DNA of 64,000 bases from Notospermus geniculatus (Eukaryota > Nemertea > Pilidiophora > Heteronemertea > Lineidae). The notes beneath the pieces were generated by a model that worked only from the letters and a program-made list of their open reading frames with translations, was not told the origin of the DNA and ran no database searches. The stretch is from positions 183,417 through 247,416 of the forward strand of contig NMRB01000011.1 in NCBI GenBank assembly GCA_002633025.1. The letters are read 5' to 3'. Numbering within the stretch: the stretch's first letter is position 1; every line of letters begins with the position of its first letter. The position numbers and the translations under genes were made by a program. Shown one piece after another: positions 57,335 to 64,000 of this stretch.

Positions 57335-58855
57335 CAAAATATTCTCCTGATGGGTTCTTTTCCATCTCTTCTTCAAGTTGTTGCGTAAGGGCGTTAATTT
57401 TTTGCTCTGCTTCGCTCGGTAACGTGCGGTTCATTGGCTGAGTGACTTGGTACGCCAGTGACGGTGCCACAGGCCCTCGCTGCGCATTCCCATAAATCCC
57501 AGAAGACTGACTGCTCAGTGACGTCGACGACGTATTTGACGAATAGCTCCCTAACGCACCGATGTGCGGATGTCCACCATGATTTGGCACAGGTAATCCG
57601 CTATGCTGTTGTACATTCACCGGCGGCATGTTTTGCATATTTGGAGTCACCACATTTACAATATTCCGGTATGGTGCGGGAGAGGGTTCCGTGTTATGTG
57701 GACCATGGTAAGGGGGTGGGGGCTCAAGTGGTACATTATCCGGCGGAAGTGCACGTTTAGGGCTTGATATCCGCATTTCGTTTTCCAATTGTTGTGTCAA
57801 AGCCGCAAGTTTTTTCTCTGCCTCACTGGGTCCCGGTTTCCGAGGAGGCACAACGTCATAATGTAATCTCGTTTTTAGGGAAGCATTTTGCATGTTAACG
57901 TGTATTCCTCCATTCACCTGACCGTGTCCGGGTAACGAATGAATGGGTGACCCTAAAGCAGGCGAACTGTGGCCAGGGGTCGACTGGCCACTGCTCGATG
58001 TATAAACCAAGTTACCCTTCACCACGTTCAACTCACCAGGGACAGTGGGGACAACTTTCACTGGAATTTTCTGCCCCTGCTGTTGCGAATTCAATGCCTG
58101 TACCAAAGCTGGGTTGACCAACACATTTGCATAGATCCCAGCATTTGGTGCACCTTTTTGATGTTTGGCATCGTAAGGGGGAGGCGGCGGCATCTCCCCC
58201 GATGACGGAATATTTTGCGGATTAATGCCAATGACATTCGGATGGTTTGACAAACTCTGTTCAGAAGACGAACTGGATCGCTGGCTAGGGTATTTCTCAT
58301 TTGGATTCATTAAACTAGTCCGCGGACTTGGAAACTTATCATATAACGGATTAGATAATGCCATGCTAGTTCTTGGACTCGAGTGTTTGGAATCTAAAGA
58401 TGTCGCACTAATACTTGACCTTGGACTAGCAAGACTAGAACGAGGACTCCCAAATCGGGGATCGAACAAATGAGACGGAGGATTCGCCATACTTCCCCTC
58501 GGACTGGATCCTTTAGAATCATATCCAGTGTACGCTAACGTACTTGGCGGCAGGTTGACATATGGATATGGAGGTGGCGGAGCAGATTTATTTCCAACAT
58601 TGTGACTCGGCGATTGTGGATGACTACTCGTACCGTTTCCATTGGAATTTACCATCTTCGTTGTCTGGTTTTGACCTTTCGGTAGCTGCCCGGGGCCGAC
58701 ATGTATTTGCTGGGCATTGGTATCTACTAAATGGCCCATACCTACCACCGTCCCATGTTTTGGCAATGCATTGGTCATATTTGAATGGCTGGGGGAGGCA
58801 GGCCCAGCAGAAACTGGACTATTCACACCGGATTTCGCATTGCAGTCATTCACCG
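57335..58855 (-). CDS. AJUBA: LIM gene pre-LIM exon, 5' end missing at a gap
   Basis: The frame is open from the N at 58856 to the donor GTAAGC after 57335 and encodes about 506 residues (numbered from Val at 58853). It is rich in Pro, Ser, Asn and Gln and likely disordered. PPPPY occurs at about 92-96, 223-227 and 378-382. Five SPR motifs (117-179), four of them SPRSS or SPRTS, look like proline-directed phosphosites. A helical motif SEAEKKLAALTQQLENEM at 343-360 is repeated as SEAEQKINALTQQLEEEM at 480-497, just before EYFG and LIM1. The true start codon is not determined: Met at about 26 or 39 is possible, but the start may lie in the gap or another exon. Confidence 0.88.
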
Positions 58856-58856
58856 N
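58856..58856. other. Assembly gap, single N inside the exon
   Basis: An N interrupts the pre-LIM exon. The sequence on its right is repetitive and does not continue an obvious coding signal, so the size of the real gap is unknown. Confidence 0.95.
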
Positions 58857-59025
58857 CCACAACAAACTTGAACATCATCATGCAAGTGTATGATGCTGTT
58901 TTGAACAATGTTTGATGATGTTCAAAATTTTAGCTGCATTGTCACAAGACAGAAATCGACACACAAGCTTGGACATCATCATACAAATGTATGATGATGT
59001 TTTGAACAAATGTATGATCGTGTAG
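58857..59025. repeat. Diverged direct repeat beside the gap
   Basis: ACTTGAACATCATCATGCAA and GCTTGGACATCATCATACAA head two related units about 110 bp apart, each followed by GTATGATG and TGTTTTGAACAA. Such a repeat may have caused the contig break. 59030-59820 holds nothing else recognisable. Confidence 0.6.
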
Positions 59026-59825
59026 ACAGGCCTTTAGGCCAACTACGGTACCAATTTAGGCCTATGCCAGATCAAATTATGTCCATTTAGGCTTATTTGG
59101 TCATTGGAAGCCTATTCCTTCAGATTTCCGGCAATTTAATAATATTTTTACTGCACAATGTGTGATCCTCTGCAGAACCCTGATCTTCTGCTACCATTGG
59201 TAAGGACTCCCGACCGAGTGAGGCCTATATCCCGCGCAAACCACACTTGCTGTCGTTTATCACTTGCACACTAGATGGCAGCACCAGACGGTGCCTTGAG
59301 CAAACTGTACAACAGTGTCCATTTTCTCCACTACGTTACACAAATAGACACTGTCATCGATCAGTCACCGCCATGTTTGACCGCATCACTCCTCCTAATG
59401 GAGTTACCATTAGGGACCGCTTCACAATGGTAAGGAATCCTTACACATATTATTGCGCTGCACTTCTTTTCAACATGGCGGTGGCTGATCGATACTAGAG
59501 GGTGTTATTTGGAACGCCCTCTAGTGTCAAGAATGTGCCTTGAGGTCTGAGAATAAAATTTCATTTCATTTCACAATCCAGCGTGGTTGTTCGCCCTCAT
59601 CATCTCATCACTGCCGCCTCTACCCCTGTGGCGCTCAGGAGAGGGTACGGGCTAGAAAATCGCATTGTGAGGATTATTATTCCTTTTACATCGGCCTCAT
59701 AAGTGCCAAATGTTCATTTGGCGGGTGTATTTTATATTCTATTTGCAGTTCTACCTAATTAAAAGATTTCAGAGGTTATGTCCTTCGTTGCTAATCTAAG
59801 AGCTTGATGGGATTCTCCTGTTGAT

Positions 59826-60014
59826 TAAGTATTGCCAGTTTTTCTCAACAGCCGATGCCACTGCGCCACTCTCCAACCCAAGGGACTAACTACGTTGTCG
59901 GTGCATGGACCTGACTTAAAACATACATTTTGTAATGGATTTTTGTTGTTTGTACTGCTGCTGCTAGGTGGCTCCCTCTAAGTCGCTATTAGAGATCACA
60001 TACCGTGGTCCTTT
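59826..60014. mobile_element. MITE, TTAAAGGAGC family, copy 3 (5'-eroded)
   Basis: Shares TATTGCCAGTTTTTCTC, CTCCAACCCAAGGGACTAAC and CACATACCGTGGTCCTTTAA with copies at 16649 and 20015. The left terminal repeat is degraded. Confidence 0.6.
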
Positions 60015-60339
60015 AAGAGAAAAAAATAAAGGAAAACACATCGACTGGCTAGACTTGAGTATAATTTGTCCACACACCTGCATACATATCACAGACCTTG
60101 TACCTAGGTATTTAGCACCATACTTGATGACTTTACAGCAGGTTCCAGCCAAATGCTAGGAAAGTTCTTAGAAACATCTGTTGTCAGAAGTAATACGAAG
60201 TACATGTAGAGTGAAGTTCCTACTGAACAATTACCAGCGAAGACACTGCCTAGATGATCGAAATATCAAACCATTGTACACATAGTCAATGTCAGAATGC
60301 AGCAATCATCAGTGTGACTTGTCAAGAAGTGTCGTTCAG

Positions 60340-60587
60340 CAGGGGCGTAGCTAACTTTTATGGCCTAGGGGCGCATAATTGATTGAGTCTGAAGAGTGAA
60401 GTCAGAGGGGATCTGGGGGTCCTCGCCCAGAAAAATGAAAATCTACCTCATCTAAGTTGCATTTTCCCCACATCTGACACCACAATAACTCGGCTTGAAG
60501 AGGGAAAATGACCTTTTAGAGGAAAAATTGTTTTGTCCCTTTTTGCTCTGCCATCGCCCCTCCCCCCCCCGGCGAGATACGCCCCTG
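60340..60587. mobile_element. hAT-like MITE with TTCAG 5-bp duplication
   Basis: CAGGGGCGTAGCTAAC faces GGCGAGATACGCCCCTG. TTCAG flanks exactly (60335-60339 and 60588-60592). Confidence 0.82.
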
Positions 60588-60684
60588 TTCAGGAGTGTTA
60601 AATGACCCAAATAACTCCAGAAATCCATGAAAAGTCGCAAAACACATCATCTGGAGAGGAAATCTGACACAGAATCCTCTTCTC

Positions 60685-60856
60685 AATAGGAGCAGTCAGC
60701 CGCGCATATTGCCAACAGATGGCAGCAAAGTCTTAGCGGACCAATGTACAGGAAAATCTATGTGATTGCTGCTCGATTGGTAATGACAGGGTCCGCTAGA
60801 TGCATTGAATTCGGCCGTAGTGACACCTAGTGGTCAACTCGCTGACAGCTCCAATT
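60685..60856. mobile_element. MITE with AATAGGAGCAGTCAGC ends, copy 2
   Basis: AATAGGAGCAGTCAGCCGCG faces GCTGACAGCTCCAATT; same interior as 22125-22295. It lies within 260 bp of the WDR59 stop codon, probably in its 3' UTR or just beyond. Confidence 0.7.
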
Positions 60857-61114
60857 GAAGAGGAATCCTCGTTTGGGACAGAAAAGCAATATTCATTGCT
60901 TTACTGCTGAGAGAAAGACGAGAGTAGTGACACAAGCTTCGCAGCTAGTTTACCACTCCTCCACGACTCATTATCTGTACTGCATTGGTTGAGAAATGTT
61001 CAACAGAAAAGCACATTTTTTCATTCACTGCTGCACTACTGAGAATACAGTCAGCAAATTGTCCTGGTGACTGAAGAAAGACTTGGGGGTAGTGACATAA
61101 GCTCAGCTGATTCT

Positions 61115-61254
61115 TCACCACTCGTCGCCCATGGGGTTATCAGTCAAGCAGGAACAGCCACATCCCGTAGGACAAGTATCGTGTGTTTTGAACCAATTCC
61201 ACATGTGACTAGCGTGGCCGCCGTGTCCGCACGCAAGACAGAAGTTAGCTGCAC
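61115..61254 (-). CDS. WDR59: WDR59 last exon: end of the RING-type zinc domain
   Basis: The acceptor CTATTCCAG precedes 61254; the stop TGA is at 61115-61117. It encodes AANFCLACGHGGHASHMWNW, then FKTHDTCPTGCGCSC and a short TDNPMGDEW tail. CLACGHGGHASHM and CPTGCGCSC are hallmark Cys/His blocks of the WDR59 C-terminus, which with WDR24 and MIOS forms the zinc-bound core of GATOR2. The phase joins with the preceding exon at a Gly codon. Confidence 0.95.
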
Positions 61255-61358
61255 CTGGAATAGAGAAGAGGAAGATGATCAGAATCAAGAGTTGCACACT
61301 CGACAGGGCGATGCGTCACTTTTTCAATGCTTCAGTAAAGGTCTGTTTGTATTTTTCT

Positions 61359-61642
61359 CAGGCGCGGATCCAGGGGGCAAACCCGGCCTGTGCCCCCCCC
61401 CCCCGCCCTATTTTTCGGTGACCAACGTTAGAAAAATTGCCCTTTTTCAAAGTGACACAAAAGTGCCTTGTAATTTGTCCCTCAGATGCTGGGAAATCGC
61501 ACCAACGGCCTTCTCGATTTCAAAACTTTCTGAGGGAGAATCCCCTAACCCCCCTGCCGTGGCTTCGCACCTTCAGTGCTTGCCTTCATCGGTCCGCCTG
61601 TGGCCTTCTGTGCCCCCTTTACCAGAATCCTGGATCACCCCG
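61359..61642. mobile_element. hAT-like MITE with TTTCT duplication inside a WDR59 intron
   Basis: CAGGCGCGGATCCAGGG faces CCTGGATCACCCCG. TTTCT flanks exactly (61354-61358 and 61643-61647). It contains a 12-13 bp C run. The long plus-strand open frame here only crosses this repeat and the antisense of WDR59. Confidence 0.82.
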
Positions 61643-61770
61643 TTTCTAAAAGCTGGGTCCTGTGGGAGCATGTGCAAACCAATTTTTCTGACTCGGCCCA
61701 ACTCCTGAATGAGATTCTAAAACGGAAGGATTCTGGGAAGATGAGAAAGTAGAGGAGTGATTTTTCTTAC

Positions 61771-61878
61771 CTTTGACTGCCACATGACAAAGGGCACACT
61801 GAAATCCATAGCTTTTACAATGACCACACTGCACTCCTCGGACTTCTTTATGACAATGGTGGCAGATCGATATGAATT
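61771..61878 (-). CDS. WDR59: WDR59 exon: first zinc-binding knuckles
   Basis: Acceptor ATATTCCAG precedes 61878 and donor GTAAGA follows 61771. It reads EFISICHHCHKEVRGVQCGH, then CKSYGFQCALCHVAVKG. The paired CxxC units (CHHC, CGHC, CALC) are zinc ligands, and the QCALCHVAVKG block matches the conserved QCAICHVAVRG of vertebrate WDR59. Confidence 0.96.
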
Positions 61879-62045
61879 CTGGAATATTGAGAGAAGTGAG
61901 AGTCAGTCGTCAATCAAGAAAAGTGCGGAATACCAGGTGAATTTGAAACCAAAGTTCATGTTAGATAAAGCTGCAGTCCTTTATAGTTTGGCATGCCCAA
62001 TTGCCCTTCTTTGGGAGGTCATCGTGTCAGAGGCACCTTGCATTC

Positions 62046-62213
62046 CAGGTGCGGATCCAAGGGTGGGCACACCTGGCCCATGCCCCCTCTATTTTGTGGA
62101 AAATCTTTAAAATTGACCGGGAAATTTTGAAAAGATGTTAAAATTTGACCAAGGTTTTCCATGATATGCGGTGGCTGTGCCCCCTCTTTCGCATGGTTCT
62201 GGGTCCCCCCCTG
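62046..62213. mobile_element. hAT-like MITE in a WDR59 intron
   Basis: CAGGTGCGGATCCAAGG faces a CTGGGTCCCCCCCTG end. The flanks CATTC/CATGC agree at 4 of 5 bases. The interior matches 36881-37060 closely. At about 62246-62340 follows a fragment resembling 6090-6190 (TGAGGAAAGTGTTAATGGCC). Confidence 0.75.
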
Positions 62214-62520
62214 CATGCTGTCAATATTTTCATTTGCAATATGTGAGGCGGTCTAGGAAAACCCGTCGGATGTCGCGTTTGAGGAAAGTGTTAATGGCCT
62301 TGGTGAACCCGCACATTTCAATAGGTGAAATGTACTATCTAACAGGTAAACGGTAGCAGACCAATGCACAGGCAATCTGACAGCCCTTGTTGATCATTCA
62401 GTGACATCCGACAGGTTTTCCCAGACCACCACACATATAACCATTCATGTGTTTGCAGAATTCACGGAATTTGGTTTTCCTTCTAGAAAATGCCTGTTGA
62501 GACAACATCAGAAGACCTAC

Positions 62521-62663
62521 CGATTCCTTTATGGCCCTCAGGTGGCACTGTCACATGTTTCAAGACCTCTGCCCGTTTATCCTGCAGCTCCCAGGCATAC
62601 AAGATACCGGCATAGGCATGCTTGAACTGGTCATATTGGTTGTAACGATTGACTTCAAGCAAT
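62521..62663 (-). CDS. WDR59: WDR59 exon: region before the zinc domain
   Basis: Acceptor TCTTTTCCAG precedes 62663 and donor GTAGGT follows 62521. It reads LLEVNRYNQYDQFKHAYAGI, then LYAWELQDKRAEVLKHV and PPEGHKGI. The DQFKHAYAGILYAW and KRAEVLKHV blocks correspond to the DDFKKCYGEILYRW and KRAEVLKFV region of vertebrate WDR59. The junction supplies Arg upstream and Glu downstream, preserving the HKGIEF order. Confidence 0.96.
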
Positions 62664-62743
62664 CTGGAAAAGAAATGCAACAGACCTTTAGTTTGTAGCT
62701 GGAGTATCCAGGAAACGTTTCAGGAATATTCCGTCGAATTTTA

Positions 62744-63426
62744 GTTTAACTGTGTTCACACTACAGTCTTATAGACGATTCTCAAATTCGCAGATCTGCC
62801 CACTTCTGCCGATATCTCAACCAGAACCTCGATCTGAAACCGGCTGACGTGACGCCATCCATGATTCAGCAATGGTCGAGTCTGACGCAATGTCTTCGAC
62901 GTCACTGTCATGGGGCTGTCTGCATTGATGTCATTCAGTTTCAGACCGAGGTTGTGGTTGAGATTTCGGCGGAAGTCGTTACGTCAATTTGAGAACGGTC
63001 TATACCGGTTTGAAACCGACTTGAAAGCAATTTAACGCATTAAGTTAAAGCGTATTAGTCGTTCACACAGCAGGCGTCTTATAATGGTTTCAAACTGCTC
63101 TGGCGAAACCAGTTCGCGAAGTGGTCTCACACCGCTTTCATATCGCTTTCGCAGTGACGGTTCGGCTGCAACTTGTGTCTGAACGCCTCAATGTGCAATA
63201 ACTATATCGATACAGCCACGCACATGCAGTGTTTGCAGTCACTCACAGGTGGCGTACTTTATAACGCACTGACATCGGTTGTGTCTGAACGGCCCAAAGT
63301 GGTATGAAAGCGGTTTGAAAACACTTTCATTTTACTAGAGAGAACGGGCACATTTATCAAATCGTTTTCTGGGGACCGTTTCGGGGAAAACAGTTTGAAG
63401 TCACTCTCAGCGTGAACACAGCTTTA
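62744..63426. mobile_element. MITE with CTGTGTTCAC ends, carrying a nested MITE
   Basis: GTTTAACTGTGTTCACAC faces GCGTGAACACAGCTTTA. Inside, 62770-63004 is a copy of the TAGAC..GACGTCA family (TATAGACGATTCTCAAATT facing AATTTGAGAACGGTCTATA), inserted at a TA. The outer element ends only 43 bp from the WDR59 exon at 63469. Confidence 0.65.
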
Positions 63427-63468
63427 GAGAGACTATGTGAAACATGGAATGATGGATGATTACGCCAC

Positions 63469-63586
63469 CTTTTGTTTAATTCATGTTGCTCTCGCTCGAC
63501 CTCCTCAGGATCTTTGATTTCATCCACGTAGCGATAGTCCTCAAAACTGTCCGACCAGCTGCTCGAGCGCCTCAGTTTGATTCCAG
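63469..63586 (-). CDS. WDR59: WDR59 exon: Ser-rich and acidic linker
   Basis: Acceptor CAATTTCAG precedes 63586 and donor GTGGCG follows 63469 (less canonical after GT). It reads GIKLRRSSSWSDSFEDYRYV, then DEIKDPEEVEREQHELNK, with the last two bases starting the Arg codon completed in the next exon. The DPEEVEREQHELNKRLL order agrees with the segment preceding the DQFK block in vertebrate WDR59. Assigned mainly by in-frame continuity. Confidence 0.85.
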
Positions 63587-64000
63587 CTGAAATTGACAAT
63601 GATAAGAATCAAAAGACTGCAGAGAAGCTGGCCAATGGAAAGTAACATAATATTGAGTTGATCTGAGCTCTTTAGACAAGATTGGCCAAATTTAATAATA
63701 TACAGCAGGAAGAAATTGGAGAGAACGTGGTGTCAGTGACAGTCACTCTCTATCTGACACGGGCCAAGCCCAGATCTTCAGCCAATGTTGCTACTCCACT
63801 GCTCTGTCAGCCTGAACGTTAAAATGTATCACTATCAGTTGGGTTTAGCAATCAAAAGGATTACTAAAGAATATCTTTGAGGTCTTATTACAACTACACC
63901 CTGATTATCTGAACTGAACACGAACAACTTAAGATCGCACCAAAAATACCAGGCAATAGTGCCTCGGCTTCGGCCCTGGTTGCTATTGTAACTTCATTTT

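Larger units (their letters stand above)
12253..58855 (-). other. AJUBA: Ajuba/LIMD1/WTIP-family LIM gene, whole span
   Basis: Seven coding exons read right to left: 58855-57335 (5' end incomplete), 22914-22813, 20853-20786, 19394-19332, 14514-14384, 13981-13861 and 12585-12253. All junctions are GT/AG and phases agree, giving at least 778 residues: about 506 pre-LIM, three C-terminal LIM domains, and a tail of about 80. The motifs EYFG just before LIM1, CQAMGNLFHTSCF, GKAFYNVHGRVYCEEDY and [16 protein letters not shown] are typical of this family. Known members are adaptors at cell junctions and in the nucleus that bind LATS kinases and restrain Hippo signalling. An invertebrate single orthologue (compare Drosophila Jub) is the simplest reading; the symbol stands for the family. 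No polyadenylation signal or promoter was pinned down. Confidence 0.9.
61115..63586 (-). other. WDR59: WDR59 orthologue, 3' part of the gene (four exons)
   Basis: Exons 63586-63469, 62663-62521, 61878-61771 and 61254-61115 join in frame to about 169 residues ending in the WDR59 RING-type region. The WD40 propeller and RWD domain must lie beyond 64000. WDR59 is a subunit of GATOR2, which opposes GATOR1 and so promotes mTORC1 activation at the lysosome when amino acids are present. It is in the same orientation as the LIM gene, with about 2.3 kb between its stop and the broken LIM exon. No upstream exon was recognised at 63600-64000. Confidence 0.93.

Noticed and set aside
61067-61708. Open frame of 213 codons on the plus strand
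   Set aside because: It is antisense to the last WDR59 exon and then crosses a hAT-like MITE with a C run; no domain or splice support.
63600-64000. Further WDR59 exon at the right edge
   Set aside because: No minus-strand frame with a plausible acceptor and donor and WDR59-like residues was found; the next exon probably lies outside the window.

Overview
This is metazoan nuclear DNA, not bacterial: the only convincing coding sequence is cut into short exons with GT/AG splice sites, and the rest is intron or flank packed with inverted-repeat transposons, tRNA-derived SINEs and local duplications. The abundant ACATGTA word, the many MITE families, the tRNA-type SINEs and the invertebrate look of both proteins suggest a marine invertebrate, possibly a deuterostome such as an echinoderm, hemichordate or cephalochordate. 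The species cannot be fixed from the sequence alone.

Two genes are present, both on the minus strand and transcribed right to left. At the right edge (61115-63586) lie the last four coding exons of a WDR59 orthologue, ending in the cysteine/histidine-rich RING-type C-terminus of this GATOR2 subunit (amino-acid sensing upstream of mTORC1). About 2.3 kb downstream begins an Ajuba/LIMD1/WTIP-type LIM protein that fills most of the window. It has one large proline/serine-rich pre-LIM exon (57335-58855, 5' end broken at an assembly N), a 34 kb intron, and six small exons (22914 down to 12253) that encode three complete LIM domains and an unusual C-terminal tail with two PPxY motifs and a PDZ-ligand-like end. 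All exon phases join in frame.

Layout: 1-12252 is flank 3' of the LIM gene, holding foldback elements, two tandem duplications (about 2878-6178 and 8482-9927) and a CCAAT-box array. 12253-22914 is the exon cluster for the LIM domains; its introns hold a 1.3 kb CTACTGC-word element, a 145-bp tandem array, a SINE split by a long hairpin element, and others. 22915-57334 is the giant intron. Its centre (39.8-51.6 kb) is three successive side-by-side duplications. Insertions present in only one copy of each pair give natural empty sites for a 461-bp element, a 432-bp element, a mariner relic carrying a nested SINE, and a palindromic element. 58857-61114 is intergenic or 5' sequence, and 61115-64000 is the end of WDR59.

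I found no CRISPR array, operon, rRNA or credible free-standing tRNA gene. The most interesting material is the mobile-element biology (target-site duplications of 5, 6 and 9 bp, word-array elements, and a repeat with a hammerhead-ribozyme-like core) and the domain novelties of the LIM protein.
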